Part shown: one piece after another, positions 39,650-51,694 of the stretch
Layout of the letters: every line of letters starts with the position of its first letter
Numbering within the stretch: the stretch's first letter is position 1
Position numbers and translations under genes: made by a program
The notes under the pieces: model-generated
Databases searched by the model: none
Seen by the model: the letters and a program-made list of their open reading frames with translations, nothing else
What the model was told of the DNA's origin: nothing
Origin: Burkholderiales bacterium RIFCSPLOWO2_12_FULL_65_40
GTDB lineage: Bacteria > Pseudomonadota > Gammaproteobacteria > Burkholderiales > Burkholderiaceae_C
Assembly: GCA_001770955.1 (NCBI GenBank)
Contig: MESL01000001.1
Coordinates: 1 to 64,000, forward strand
Direction of reading: 5' to 3'
DNA: 64,000 nucleotides

Positions 39650-41599
39650 GTGACGATCCCCCAGTCTTTCATTCAGGAACTGCTCGCGCGCGTGGACGTG
39701 GTCGATATCGTCGGCCGCTACGTGCCCCTGAAGAAAGGCGGCGCCAACTTCATGGGGCTGTGTCCTTTCCATGGGGAAAAGTCGCCCTCGTTCAGCGTCA
39801 GCCCCTCCAAGCAGTTCTACCACTGCTTTGGCTGTGGCAAAAACGGCAACGCCATCGGCTTTCTCATGGACCACGTCGGCATGGGTTTTGTCGATGCCGT
39901 GCAGGACCTGGCCCAGCAGGTGGGCCTGCAGGTGCCTGACGACGACATTTCCCCCCACGAGAAAGAGCGCGCCGCGGCCGCGCGGCAGCGACAGGCCACG
40001 CTGACCGACGTGCTGGAAAAGGCCGCCGAGGCCTACCGGCGCCAGTTGCGCGATTCACAGAGGGCCATTGCCTACTTCAAAGGCCGGGGGGTCTCCGGCG
40101 CCGTGGCCAAACGCTATGGGCTGGGCTATGCCCCCGAAGGCTGGCGCAACCTGGCCAGCGTGTTCCCCCAGTACGACGACCCCTTGCTGGAAGAAAGCGG
40201 GCTGGTCATCGTCAGCGACGACGACGGCGGCAAGCGCTACGACCGTTTCCGCGACCGGGTGATGTTCCCGATCCGCAACGTCAAGGGCGAATGCATCGGT
40301 TTTGGCGGCCGCGTGCTGGGCGACGACAAGCCCAAATACCTCAATTCCCCCGAAACCCCGGTGTTCCACAAGGGCCGGGAGCTGTACGGCCTGTTCGAGG
40401 CACGCACCGCCATCCGCGAGCAGGGCTACGCGCTGGTCACCGAAGGCTACATGGACGTGGTGGCGCTGGCGCAGCTGGGCTTTCCGAATGCGGTGGCCAC
40501 GCTGGGCACGGCCTGCACACCCGACCATGTGCAGAAACTGCTGCGCTTCACGGATGCGGTGGTGTTCAGCTTTGACGGCGACAGCGCCGGCCGCCGCGCG
40601 GCGCGCAAGGCGCTCGACGGCGCCCTGCCCCACGCCACCGACACGCGTAGCATCAAATTTCTGTTTCTGCCGCCCGAACACGACCCCGACAGTTTCGTCC
40701 GCGCGCATGGCAGCGACGCTTTCGCCCGCATGATTGCCGACGCCGTGCCCCTGAGCCGCTTTCTGGTGGACGCTGCCAGCGAACAATGCGACCTGGGCAC
40801 CCCCGAGGGCCGGGCCCACATGGCCAGCAACGCCCGGCCGCTGTGGGGTGCCCTGCACGATGGCGTACTCAAACGCCAGTTGCTGGGCGAGCTGGCCGAG
40901 CTGGCGCAGCTCGATGCCCGCGATCTGTCCGACCTGTGGCAGCAGGCCGGCGTCCGGGATGCCACGCGCCACGCACCCGCCCACGAAGCCCCCCCCTGGG
41001 GCAGCAACGCACCCGATGCCGGCTGGCCCCCGCAGGGCGAACCCGCCCCGGGCGGGTACGGCAAGCCCGCGCAGCGCAAGGGCGGTGAATGGAAAAACGG
41101 CCGATGGAACAAAAAGGACGCCAGCCCCTGGCCGCCGCAACCGCGCCTGCCACGCACCCCTGCGACGGGCCGCATCGACCATGCGGCGCGCCTGCTGCTG
41201 TCACACATGGCGTTTCTGGAGCACCTTTCGCACGACGACCACGCCGTGCTGTGCGCCCAGCCCGCCCCCCATGGCCCCCTCTTCGCCTGGCTGGAGAGCC
41301 AGTTCCATGAGCAGGGCGCGCTGCCCTGGGCCGTGCTGCGCGAGAGCCTGCGCGACCATGCCTGCGAAGCCCTGGCGCTGAAGGTGATGACCGGCTCGCA
41401 CGCCCAGACCGAGGGCGACCTGCACGAACTGCGCCTGGAACTGCGCGACCTGCTCAACCGCATGCTGATCGAGGACATCAAGGCCCAGCAAAAGGCCCTG
41501 ATCGCAATGGCCCCCCACGACCCGACAGCCCTGGAGCGCTACCGTGCGCTGGAACAGAAACGCAACGCCCTGCAAGTCATTGCGAGCGGAACCGCTTGA
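39650..41599 (+). CDS. dnaG: DNA primase
   Basis: Makes RNA primers at the replication fork. The 649-residue protein has the CHC2 zinc finger (C38, H41, C59, C62) and the catalytic core with VTEGYMDVVAL. The Toprim motif FSFDGDSAGRRAA and a C-terminal DnaB-binding helical domain follow. The linker near residues 440-510 is Pro/Gly/Trp-rich. The start is GTG at 39650. It precedes rpoD, the remainder of the classic macromolecular synthesis operon; rpsU is not in this window. Confidence 0.97.
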   Translation: MTIPQSFIQELLARVDVVDIVGRYVPLKKGGANFMGLCPFHGEKSPSFSVSPSKQFYHCFGCGKNGNAIGFLMDHVGMGFVDAVQDLAQQVGLQVPDDDISPHEKERAAAARQRQATLTDVLEKAAEAYRRQLRDSQRAIAYFKGRGVSGAVAKRYGLGYAPEGWRNLASVFPQYDDPLLEESGLVIVSDDDGGKRYDRFRDRVMFPIRNVKGECIGFGGRVLGDDKPKYLNSPETPVFHKGRELYGLFEARTAIREQGYALVTEGYMDVVALAQLGFPNAVATLGTACTPDHVQKLLRFTDAVVFSFDGDSAGRRAARKALDGALPHATDTRSIKFLFLPPEHDPDSFVRAHGSDAFARMIADAVPLSRFLVDAASEQCDLGTPEGRAHMASNARPLWGALHDGVLKRQLLGELAELAQLDARDLSDLWQQAGVRDATRHAPAHEAPPWGSNAPDAGWPPQGEPAPGGYGKPAQRKGGEWKNGRWNKKDASPWPPQPRLPRTPATGRIDHAARLLLSHMAFLEHLSHDDHAVLCAQPAPHGPLFAWLESQFHEQGALPWAVLRESLRDHACEALALKVMTGSHAQTEGDLHELRLELRDLLNRMLIEDIKAQQKALIAMAPHDPTALERYRALEQKRNALQVIASGTA

Positions 41600-41621
41600 A
41601 ATCACCCGCAGTCGGTATAAT
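41596..41621 (+). promoter_or_regulatory. Putative rpoD promoter element (consensus -10)
   Basis: A perfect TATAAT at 41616-41621 lies at the end of dnaG, about 230 bases before rpoD. TTGAAA at 41596 is only 14 bases upstream, too close for a normal -35 box, so only the -10 is convincing. It would allow rpoD transcription independent of dnaG. Confidence 0.35.
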
Positions 41622-41851
41622 GTAAGGTTTGTCGGCAAGAGCGACAGCAGCACCTCCGGGCCGGGCCACCGTGACACACACGCACAACTGCCCACCTCAC
41701 CGCAAGGACTGCACACCAAATGTTCGCCCAGACATCTTGCCCTGAGGGTTGACCCCTCGAACCGCGAAGGCCCTGCCTTTGCCGTGCCTCCCGCGCCGGG
41801 ATCCGTGGCGCTTGCGTTTTCTTTGTTTCCTTTTTGAATCTGAGGTTGTCC

Positions 41852-44215
41852 ATGCCCGCTCAAAAGACCGCGAAGTTGCCCAAGTCCGCCCCCGGCACCG
41901 CCGCCAAGGCCGCTTCCGCAACTGCCAAGAAACCATCCGCCAAAGCTGCAACGCCCGCCAAAAAGAGCGCCGCAGCCGCCCCGGTGGCCAAGAAAGCCCC
42001 AACTGTGCCCGTGACCAAGCCTGCCGCCAAGACAACCGCCGCCGAAGAAACCAAGACCACTCGCGCCAAGGCCACCGCCGAAGCCGAAACCACCGAAGCG
42101 CCCAAGAAACGCCCCGGACGCCCTGCCAAGGCCGCAGGCACGGCTGCGGCCAAGACCCCCGCCAAGCGCGGCCGCAAGCCCAAGGCCGGCGCCGAAACCG
42201 CTGACACCGACGACACCGACCTGTCCGACATCGAGGCCGACCTGGAAGGCGAAGTGGAAGAAACCACCGAGGCTGCGGCCACGGTCGAGAAGGTCAAGCC
42301 CCTGCGCATGAAGATCAGCAAGGCGAAGGAACGCGCCTTGATGAAGGAATTCGGCCTGGACGAAACCGTCCTGTCCGAGGAAGACATGGCCAAGCGCCGC
42401 TCGCGCCTCAAGACCCTGATCAAGCTGGGCAAGACGCGCGGCTACCTCACGCACGGCGAAATCTCCGACCACCTGCCCGACAAGCTGATCGACGCTGAAA
42501 CGCTGGATGTCGTGATCTCCATGCTCAACGACCTGGGCGTGGCGGTGTACGAGCAGACCCCCGACGCCGAGACCCTGCTGGTGACCAACACCGCGCAGAC
42601 GGCCGCCACCGAGGAAGAAGCCGAAGAAGCCGCTGAAGCCGCCCTGTCCACCGTGGACAGCGAATTCGGCCGCACCACCGACCCCGTGCGCATGTACATG
42701 CGCGAGATGGGCACCGTCGAGCTGCTCACGCGCGAAGGCGAAATCGAGATCGCCAAGCGCATCGAAGGCGGCCTGATGGCCATGATGGAGGCGATCAGCG
42801 CATCGCCCGCGACCATCGCCGAGATCCTCAACATGGGCGAGGAAATCCGCGAGGGCAAGGTGGTCATCTCCACCATCGTGGATGGTTTCTCCAACCCCAA
42901 TGAAGCCGACGATTACGTGGCCGAGGAAGACTTCGACGAATTCGACGAAGACGACGACGACGACGGCAAGGGCGGCAGCAAGGCCCTGACCAAGAAGCTC
43001 GAAGAACTCAAGAACGAGGCCCTGCGCCGCTTCGACCGCATCCGCGACCTGTTCGAGAAGGTGCACAAGGTCTACGACAAGGAAGGCTACGGCACGCCCG
43101 CCTACATGAAGGCGCAGAACGCCCTGTCGGCCGAGCTGATGACCATCCGCTTCACCGCCAAGACGATTGAAAAGCTGTGCGACATGGTGCGCGGCCAGGT
43201 CGATGATGTGCGCAAGAAAGAGCGCGAGCTGCGCCGCATCATCGTGGACAAGTGCGGCATGCCGCAGGAAACCTTCATCAAGGACTTCCCCCTCAACCTG
43301 CTCAACCTCAAATGGGTCGAGAAGCAGGCCCAGGCCGGCAAGCCCTGGAGCGCGGTGATGGCGCGCAACATTCCGCCCATCCAGGACCTGCAGCAAAAGC
43401 TGATGGACCTGCAGGCGCGCGTGGTCGTGCCGCTGGCCGAGCTCAAGGGCATCAACAAGCGCATGAACGAGGGCGAAGCCACTTCGCGCGACGCCAAGAA
43501 GGAAATGATCGAGGCCAACCTGCGCCTCGTGATCTCGATTGCCAAGAAGTACACCAACCGCGGCCTGCAGTTCCTCGACCTGATCCAGGAAGGCAACATC
43601 GGCCTGATGAAGGCGGTGGACAAGTTCGAATACCGCCGTGGCTACAAGTTCTCGACCTACGCCACGTGGTGGATCCGCCAGGCCATCACAAGGAGCATCG
43701 CGGACCAGGCGCGCACCATCCGCATTCCGGTGCACATGATCGAGACCATCAACAAGATGAACCGCATCTCGCGCCAGCACCTGCAGGAGTTCGGCTTCGA
43801 GCCCGATGCCTCCGTGCTGGCCGAGAAGATGGAGATCCCCGAGGACAAGATCCGCAAGATCATGAAGATCGCCAAGGAGCCGATCTCGATGGAAACCCCC
43901 ATCGGCGACGACGACGACAGCCACCTGGGCGACTTCATCGAGGACGGTGCCAACACCGCCCCCATCGAAGCGGCCATGCAGGCGGGCCTGCGCGATGTCG
44001 TCAAGGACATCCTCGACGGCCTCACCCCGCGCGAAGCCAAGGTGCTGCGCATGCGCTTCGGCATCGAGATGTCCACCGACCACACGCTGGAAGAAGTGGG
44101 CAAGCAGTTTGACGTGACGCGCGAGCGCATCCGCCAGATCGAAGCCAAGGCACTGCGCAAGCTCAAGCACCCCAGCCGCAGCGACAAGCTGCGCAGCTTC
44201 ATCGATTCGCTGTAA
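41852..44215 (+). CDS. rpoD: RNA polymerase primary sigma factor RpoD (sigma-70)
   Basis: Housekeeping sigma factor. The 787-residue protein has an unusual N-terminal tail of about 115 residues rich in Lys, Ala, Thr and Pro ([15 protein letters not shown]). Region 1.1 follows, then 1.2 ([16 protein letters not shown]) and the non-conserved region with an acidic stretch ([12 protein letters not shown]). Regions 2.1-2.4 contain [16 protein letters not shown] and [14 protein letters not shown]; region 4.2 contains [17 protein letters not shown]. The ATG at 41852 has GAGG upstream. A strong terminator follows the stop. Confidence 0.98.
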   Translation: MPAQKTAKLPKSAPGTAAKAASATAKKPSAKAATPAKKSAAAAPVAKKAPTVPVTKPAAKTTAAEETKTTRAKATAEAETTEAPKKRPGRPAKAAGTAAAKTPAKRGRKPKAGAETADTDDTDLSDIEADLEGEVEETTEAAATVEKVKPLRMKISKAKERALMKEFGLDETVLSEEDMAKRRSRLKTLIKLGKTRGYLTHGEISDHLPDKLIDAETLDVVISMLNDLGVAVYEQTPDAETLLVTNTAQTAATEEEAEEAAEAALSTVDSEFGRTTDPVRMYMREMGTVELLTREGEIEIAKRIEGGLMAMMEAISASPATIAEILNMGEEIREGKVVISTIVDGFSNPNEADDYVAEEDFDEFDEDDDDDGKGGSKALTKKLEELKNEALRRFDRIRDLFEKVHKVYDKEGYGTPAYMKAQNALSAELMTIRFTAKTIEKLCDMVRGQVDDVRKKERELRRIIVDKCGMPQETFIKDFPLNLLNLKWVEKQAQAGKPWSAVMARNIPPIQDLQQKLMDLQARVVVPLAELKGINKRMNEGEATSRDAKKEMIEANLRLVISIAKKYTNRGLQFLDLIQEGNIGLMKAVDKFEYRRGYKFSTYATWWIRQAITRSIADQARTIRIPVHMIETINKMNRISRQHLQEFGFEPDASVLAEKMEIPEDKIRKIMKIAKEPISMETPIGDDDDSHLGDFIEDGANTAPIEAAMQAGLRDVVKDILDGLTPREAKVLRMRFGIEMSTDHTLEEVGKQFDVTRERIRQIEAKALRKLKHPSRSDKLRSFIDSL

Positions 44216-44233
44216 GCACTTCGGCCTGACCAC

Positions 44234-44267
44234 AGCGCCTGTCTCCGCAAGGAGGCAGGCGCTTTTT
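44234..44267 (+). terminator. Intrinsic terminator of rpoD
   Basis: A 13-base stem (AGCGCCTGTCTCC with GGAGGCAGGCGCT, one G-T pair) with a GCAA tetraloop is followed by a run of T. It lies 18 bases after the rpoD stop codon. Confidence 0.9.
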
Positions 44268-44280
44268 CATGGAATATCAG

Positions 44281-44340
44281 GTTTTTTCGCCCCTGGCGCT
44301 TGTCCATAAAGCGTCAATAGCTATTGTATTGATAGCGAAA
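44281..44340 (+). repeat. Dispersed intergenic palindromic repeat, copy 4
   Basis: Contains GCCCCTGGCGCTTGTCC, then AAAGCGTCAATAGCTATTG and GATAGCGAA. It lies between the rpoD terminator and the convergent CoA-transferase gene. Confidence 0.6.
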
Positions 44341-44349
44341 TAGACGCTG

Positions 44350-45591
44350 TCAACGCACCGCCGAAGCCTCCAGCAGCGCATCCACCTCCTGCGGCGCATA
44401 GCCCAGTTGCGCCAGCAGTTCCTGCGTGTGCTGCCCCAGCACGGGTGGCTGCAGGCGTACGCCCAGGCGCTGCCCGTCCATGCGCAGCGGGAACAGTGTG
44501 GTGCGCGCCGTCTGGCCGGCGCGCTCGCCATCGGGCAGGGTGATCTCGGCCAGGCCCCCGGTGGCGTTGAGGTGCGGGTCGTCGTAGAGCTGCTCGGGCC
44601 GCAGGATGGGGGCATACGGCAGCCCGTTGCGCTCGAACAGTTCGGAGAGCTCGGCCGCCGAGCGCGAGGCCAGGCGCTGGCGCAGCTCGGGCAGCATGGT
44701 GGCGCGCTGGCGCACCCGGTCGTTGTTGGTGGCCAGCAGCGGGTCGGCCTTCAGGTCGGCGAAGCCCAGGGCATCGCAGAAGGTGACCCACTGCGCGTCG
44801 CTCACGGCGGCGAGGAAGATCTGCTCGCCATCCTTCACGCTGAACACGTCATACAGGCCCCAGGACGAGATGCGCTCGGGCATGGGCGCAGCGGGTTGCC
44901 CGGTCACGGCGTACTGCAGCATGTGCTGGCCGACGAGGAAGACGTTGTTCTCGAACAGCGCCGAATCGATTTCCTGCCCACGCCCGGTGATGCCCCGCTG
45001 CATCAGCGCCGCCATGGCGCCGATGGCGCCGAACATGCCGCCCATGATGTCGTTCACGCTGGAGCCCGCGCGCAGCGGGTCGCCCGGGCGGCCCGTCATG
45101 TAGGCCAGCCCGCCCATCATCTGCACCACTTCATCGAGCGCGGTGCGGTGCTCGTAGGGGCCGGGCAGAAAACCGGTGTGGTTGACGTAGATGAGACGCG
45201 GGTTGACTTCCTTGAGCGCGGCGTAGTCCAGCCCGTACTTGGCCAGCGCACCGGGCTTGAAGTTCTGCAGCACCACATCGGCCGACGCGGCGAGCTTTTG
45301 CGCCACGGCCATGCCCTGCGCATGGCGCAGGTCGATGGCGATGCTTTTCTTGTTGCGATTGAACAGCGGGAAGAAGCCCGCCCCCGCGCCCAGCAGGTGG
45401 CGCGTGCGGTCACCCTCGATGGGCTCGACCTTGATGACCTCGGCGCCCAGGTCGGCCAACACCATGCCGCAGGTGGGGCCCATGACCATGTGCGAGAACT
45501 CCACCACGCGCAGACCGGTCAGGGGCAGAGGGCCGGGTGCCGACGGCACCACAGAGGGGGGGGATGGAGGGACGGGAACGGTCGCAGTCAT
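44350..45591 (-). CDS. CaiB/BaiF family CoA-transferase
   Basis: A 413-residue class III CoA-transferase, which moves CoA between carboxylic acids. Recognisable blocks are LRVVEFSHMVMGPTCGMVLADLGAEVIKVE in part, FNRNKKSIAIDLR and GRPGDPLRAGSSVNDIMGG; the last holds the expected catalytic Asp. A Pro/Val-rich leader precedes the domain. The ATG at 45591 is chosen; the frame is open to 45735, but the extra residues are not family-like. The substrate is not predictable. It is convergent with rpoD. Confidence 0.9.
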   Translation of the reverse strand: MTATVPVPPSPPSVVPSAPGPLPLTGLRVVEFSHMVMGPTCGMVLADLGAEVIKVEPIEGDRTRHLLGAGAGFFPLFNRNKKSIAIDLRHAQGMAVAQKLAASADVVLQNFKPGALAKYGLDYAALKEVNPRLIYVNHTGFLPGPYEHRTALDEVVQMMGGLAYMTGRPGDPLRAGSSVNDIMGGMFGAIGAMAALMQRGITGRGQEIDSALFENNVFLVGQHMLQYAVTGQPAAPMPERISSWGLYDVFSVKDGEQIFLAAVSDAQWVTFCDALGFADLKADPLLATNNDRVRQRATMLPELRQRLASRSAAELSELFERNGLPYAPILRPEQLYDDPHLNATGGLAEITLPDGERAGQTARTTLFPLRMDGQRLGVRLQPPVLGQHTQELLAQLGYAPQEVDALLEASAVR

Positions 45592-45734
45592 GGAGGCAGG
45601 CTCGTGCAGGCAGTGGAAACAGGCAGCGGCAAACCCAAGGCCGATTGGCCCAGGGCGTGCGGATGATGCCAGAGCAATCCGTGGCGATGTTGCAACACTT
45701 TGCAGCATTCCGCCATTTTTGTCAGATTCGGGCA

Positions 45735-45797
45735 CTACTGGTATGCGTTTGGAGCTATTAAACTTGTAGCAAAACCGGTTCAGCGCTATAGTCCGTC
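45735..45797 (+). repeat. Dispersed intergenic repeat, degenerate copy 5
   Basis: Only the right half is clear: TGCGTTTGGAGCTATTAAAC followed by TTGTAGCAAAACC. It lies in the divergent gap between the CoA-transferase and the HxlR-like regulator. Confidence 0.45.
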
Positions 45798-45868
45798 ACG
45801 CGCGCCCCTGGCGCCGGGCCTCTGTGGCCGAACCACCGCACCATTCCCAATGCGCAAGGAGAAGCTTG

Positions 45869-46174
45869 ATGAGCTCCAAAGATAACGCCGCCATCCACCA
45901 GTTGTTCGAGAGGCTTGAGTGCCGGTATGCCCTGCGTGTGCTCTGGGCGCTGCGCGATGGCCATCCACAAACCTTCCGGCTGCTGCAGGACAGCGTGGGC
46001 GGCATCACCCCCAACACGCTGAACACCCGCATCAAGGAACTGCGCGAGGTCGGCCTGATCGACCACGGCAGCGATGGCTACATCGTCACCGCCTCGGGCA
46101 GCGACCTGCTCAAGCGTCTGAACGATGTGCAGGCCTTCGCCAACCGCTGGGCCGCCAACCGCGCCAAGAAATAG
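45869..46174 (+). CDS. HxlR-like winged-helix transcriptional regulator
   Basis: A 101-residue DNA-binding protein. The block CRYALRVLWALRDGHPQTFR and the recognition region ITPNTLNTRIKELREVGLI match the HxlR/MarR-type winged helix. The usual HxlR cysteine may correspond to the Cys in ERLECRY. The ATG at 45869 has AAGGAG eight bases upstream. It is divergent from the CoA-transferase gene and upstream of an FKBP gene; it may regulate either. Confidence 0.8.
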   Translation: MSSKDNAAIHQLFERLECRYALRVLWALRDGHPQTFRLLQDSVGGITPNTLNTRIKELREVGLIDHGSDGYIVTASGSDLLKRLNDVQAFANRWAANRAKK

Positions 46175-46215
46175 ACCGCACACCCTGCCCTGCCGGGCAG
46201 GGACAATCTTTGAGG

Positions 46216-46275
46216 AAAATTGGCTTCCAGCGCAATACCATCAAGCGCTGGAAGCTATTATTTTTATAGCAAACC
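46216..46275 (+). repeat. Dispersed intergenic palindromic repeat, copy 6
   Basis: Contains CTTCCAGCGC, then AAGCGCTGGAAGCTATTATT and TATAGCAAA. The arms CCAGCGC and GCGCTGG pair. It lies directly upstream of the FKBP ribosome binding site, so it would be in the 5' leader of that transcript. Confidence 0.6.
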
Positions 46276-46289
46276 AAAGGAAAACCGCC

Positions 46290-46649
46290 ATGGCATTCAC
46301 CACCACTGCATCCGGCCTGCAATACGAAGACACCACCGTGGGCGACGGCGCCGAAGCCGCCAAGGGCCAGCAGGTCGCCGTGCACTACACCGGCTGGCTG
46401 TACAACGACGGCGTCCAGGGTGCCAAGTTCGATTCCAGCCGCGACCGCAACGACCCGTTCATCTTCGGCCTGGGCGCCGGCATGGTCATCAAGGGCTGGG
46501 ATGAAGGCGTGCAGGGCATGAAGGTGGGCGGCCAGCGCACGCTCATCATTCCGGCCGCCCTGGGCTACGGCGCACGCGGTGCGGGCGGCGTGATTCCGCC
46601 CAACGCCACGCTGAAGTTTGATGTCGAACTGCTGAACATCGGGCGCTGA
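46290..46649 (+). CDS. FKBP-type peptidyl-prolyl cis-trans isomerase
   Basis: A 119-residue single-domain FKBP without signal peptide, so cytoplasmic. The domain is complete: VAVHYTGWLYNDG, FDSSRDRNDPFIFGLGAGMV in part, VIKGWDEGVQGMKVGGQR, and LGYGARG through FDVELLNI. The active-site aromatic residues are kept. The ATG at 46290 is preceded by AAAGGAAAA. It is convergent with the symporter gene 21 bases away. Confidence 0.95.
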   Translation: MAFTTTASGLQYEDTTVGDGAEAAKGQQVAVHYTGWLYNDGVQGAKFDSSRDRNDPFIFGLGAGMVIKGWDEGVQGMKVGGQRTLIIPAALGYGARGAGGVIPPNATLKFDVELLNIGR

Positions 46650-46670
46650 ACGCGCTACCTCCCACGTGCG

Positions 46671-48767
46671 CTACATCTCCAGGCGCACGGGAGGCCGCGG
46701 CGGTGCAGGCCGGGTCACCCAGCTCACCAGCAGGGCCGACAGCAGCCCGGCCGGCACCCCGAACACCCCGGCCGAGATGGGCTGAATACCGAACCACAGG
46801 TGCCCATCGGCCAGCAGCCAGTGCGGCAGCACGGCGCGCACCCCGGGCACATGCGAGAGCATGTAGTACGCCGCCAGGCCCAGGCCACACAGCATGCCGG
46901 CCACCGCCCCCTGGCGCGTGGTACCCCGCCAGAAAATGCCCAGCACCATCACCGGCACAAACGCCGAAGCCGCCAGCGAAAACGAGGCTGTCACCAGCGG
47001 CAAAATATCCGAAGGCTTGAGCGCCGCCACGAACGCTGCCGCCAGCGCCACGGCCAGCAGGGTGAACTTGGTCAGGATCACGCGCTGCTCGGGCGAGGCA
47101 TTGCGCGGCTTGCTCTGAAAATACAGGTCGCGCACCAGCGCGTTGCTGATGGTCAGCAGCAATCCGTCGGCTGTGGACAGTGCCGCCGCCAGCCCGCCTG
47201 CGGCCACCAGGCCGGACACCACATAGGGCAAACCGCCCAGTTCGGGCGTGGCCAGCATGATGAGGTCGGCGCCGAGCCGGATCTCGCCAAACTGCACGAA
47301 TCCGTCGCCATTCATGTCCTCGATGGACAGCAGCGAGGCATCGACCCGCGCCCACTGCGCCATCCAGTTGGGAAGCTGGTCGAAACTGCTGCCCACCAGG
47401 TTGTTCATGACCTCGAACTTGACCAGCACCGCCAGCGCAGGCGCGCTGAGGTACAGCAGCGCAATGAAGAACAGCGACCACGCCACCGAAGCGCGCGCGC
47501 CGGCCACGGTGGGGGACGTGTAATAGCGCGTGAGCAGGTGCGGCAGGCCCGCCGTGCCCACCATCAGGCAGAACATCAGCGCCAGAAAGTTGCGCCGCGA
47601 CTCGGTATACATCACCTGCTCTTCGGGGGTGCCGTCGGGGTAGCCCGCAAAGGCCTGACTGTGCTGCGGCAAGCCACCCAGGGGCTGCGCCCGCTCGTAG
47701 TTTTCACGCATCAGGCGGGTCCAGCGCTCGCGCGCCGCCTCGGCATCGCGCGGCAGACCCGCCAGTTCGCGGCTGGCCGCGACGATCAGGCCCACATCGG
47801 CGTTCTGGGCACGCAGGCGGCGGACCTTGTCCTGGATCGCCGTGCGCTCGTCCTCCAGCGCTACCTCGACATTTTGCAGGCGGGCCTCGTAGTCGCGCGC
47901 GCGCTCCAGGTAGGCTGCAATCACCTGGTACTCGGCGGGCGAGGCCAGCAGCTGCGCCTCCAGGTCGGCGATCTTGGCGATCTGCTTGCCATACACCAGC
48001 GGCGCCACCGGATTGCCCAGTTGCTTGTAGGCCAGCCACGAGACCGGAATCAGGAAGGCCAGCAGCAACACCACGTATTGCGCCACCTGTGTCCAGGTGA
48101 TGGCGCGCATGCCGCCCAGAAACGAACACAGCAGCACTCCGCCCAGGCCCAGCATGATGCCGATCTCGAACTGCACGCCGGTCAGGCGCGAGGCGATCAG
48201 GCCCACCCCGTAAATCTGTGCCACCACATAGGTGAACGAACACACCACGGCCGCCAGAGCGGCAATCACGCGCGGCCAGCGTCCGCCAAAGCGCACATGG
48301 AAGAAATCGGGCACGGTGTACAGGCCCATGGCGCGCAGGTGCGGCGCCACCAGAATGGCCACCAGGCAGAAGCCCCCCGTCCACCCCAGCAGGTAGGCCA
48401 GGCCGCCGGCATGCCCCGGCGTGCCCGAAAAGCCTTGCAGGTACAGCGCACCCGACAGACTGATGAACGAGGCCGCGCTCATCCAGTCGGCGGCAGCGGC
48501 CATGCCGTTGTACATGGGCGGAATGCGCCGTCCCGCAACGTAGTATTCCTCGGCATCGGTGGTGCGGCCATACACCCCGATACCCGCATACACCATGACC
48601 GAGAGGAACAGGAAGATCGGGCCGATCCAGTGGCGCGACAGGCCCTGCGCCTCGGCCCAGGTCATCAGTGCCAGGAAGCCCAGCAGACCGGCCACATACA
48701 GCGCCAGAATGCGGTGCAAGCGCCACAGATAGGCCCGCTCCTGCGCTGCCTCGCTGCGCTCAGCCAT
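46671..48767 (-). CDS. Sodium:solute symporter (SSF), VC_2705-like large subunit
   Basis: A 698-residue SSF transporter with about 13 hydrophobic helices. Family blocks include GRRIPPMYNGMAAAADWMSA, GFSGTPGHAGGLAYLLG and GLVAAGGLAAALSTADGLLL. Two features are unusual. A long polar coiled insert lies at about residues 245-360 (ERARDYEARLQNVEVALEDE). An EF-hand-like calcium loop DMNGDGFVQFGE lies at 484-495. It probably imports an organic acid such as acetate. The ATG at 48767 overlaps the end of the DUF4212 gene by 8 bases, making a coupled pair. Confidence 0.92.
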   Translation of the reverse strand: MAERSEAAQERAYLWRLHRILALYVAGLLGFLALMTWAEAQGLSRHWIGPIFLFLSVMVYAGIGVYGRTTDAEEYYVAGRRIPPMYNGMAAAADWMSAASFISLSGALYLQGFSGTPGHAGGLAYLLGWTGGFCLVAILVAPHLRAMGLYTVPDFFHVRFGGRWPRVIAALAAVVCSFTYVVAQIYGVGLIASRLTGVQFEIGIMLGLGGVLLCSFLGGMRAITWTQVAQYVVLLLAFLIPVSWLAYKQLGNPVAPLVYGKQIAKIADLEAQLLASPAEYQVIAAYLERARDYEARLQNVEVALEDERTAIQDKVRRLRAQNADVGLIVAASRELAGLPRDAEAARERWTRLMRENYERAQPLGGLPQHSQAFAGYPDGTPEEQVMYTESRRNFLALMFCLMVGTAGLPHLLTRYYTSPTVAGARASVAWSLFFIALLYLSAPALAVLVKFEVMNNLVGSSFDQLPNWMAQWARVDASLLSIEDMNGDGFVQFGEIRLGADLIMLATPELGGLPYVVSGLVAAGGLAAALSTADGLLLTISNALVRDLYFQSKPRNASPEQRVILTKFTLLAVALAAAFVAALKPSDILPLVTASFSLAASAFVPVMVLGIFWRGTTRQGAVAGMLCGLGLAAYYMLSHVPGVRAVLPHWLLADGHLWFGIQPISAGVFGVPAGLLSALLVSWVTRPAPPRPPVRLEM

Positions 48768-49125
48768 GGGAGCGGTGGGTGGGAGCCGGCGAGGATGCAG
48801 TCGCGCCGCCAGCGCCGTCGCTGCGCTGCGCGTCCTGCCTTTCAAAGCGGTTCATGGCCCAGCCATACGCCACGACGATGGCGATGAACACCAGCACCCC
48901 GCCCTGCGCGGCCACCCAGTAGCCCAGCGGCCACCATCCCACCACGAGAGCCTGGAGGTCGCGGGCAAAGTACATGGCCACAAACGACACCAGCGCCCAC
49001 AGCAGCAGCAGCCCGGCCTTGAGCCAGAGGTGCCGCACATCGTGCAGGTCCGGCGGAAACAGGTGGGCCTGCTCCTGACTCGGGTCTTGCTGCAGTGGCT
49101 GCATGGTGGGCGGGGTGCGGAGCAT
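48760..49125 (-). CDS. DUF4212 small subunit of sodium:solute symporter
   Basis: A 121-residue protein with two transmembrane helices (about residues 33-54 and 68-92) and the DUF4212 features DLHDVRHLWLKAGLLLLWALV and YGWAMNRFE. It is regarded as the small partner of the SSF transporter encoded immediately downstream, as in actP-yjcH-like pairs. The ATG at 49125 has AAGG seven bases upstream. Confidence 0.88.
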   Translation of the reverse strand: MLRTPPTMQPLQQDPSQEQAHLFPPDLHDVRHLWLKAGLLLLWALVSFVAMYFARDLQALVVGWWPLGYWVAAQGGVLVFIAIVVAYGWAMNRFERQDAQRSDGAGGATASSPAPTHRSHG

Positions 49126-49204
49126 GTCAGCCTTTCATGCGGTCCCGGTTTCCATGGCGCTGCATGAAACTGGCGCCACCCAAAAGCCAGGGCTCCCGCG
49201 CAAG

Positions 49205-49300
49205 GGCCGCCCCGCCGCGCCGGGAGCGTCCCCCTGCCCGCAGCGCGCAGCGCTGCGAGAGCGGGGGGAAGGCGCCGTAGGCGACTCAGGGGGGTGGATC
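49205..49300. repeat. GC-rich intergenic hairpin repeat after ppsA
   Basis: A very GC-rich segment with CCCCCTGCCCGCAGCGC and CGCTGCGAGAGCGGGGGG as pairing arms, followed by AAGGCGCCGTAGGCG. It lies between the ppsA stop and the DUF4212 promoter region. Similar hairpins are common in Acidovorax-type genomes (recognition, not search). It may end ppsA transcription. Confidence 0.5.
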
Positions 49301-49303
49301 ACT

Positions 49304-51694
<2,391 letters not shown>

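Noticed and set aside
41201-44233. A 1010-codon open frame on the minus strand opposite rpoD and the end of dnaG
   Set aside because: It is the antisense shadow of two certain genes in GC-rich DNA, with low-complexity Gly/Leu/His sequence and no family signature.
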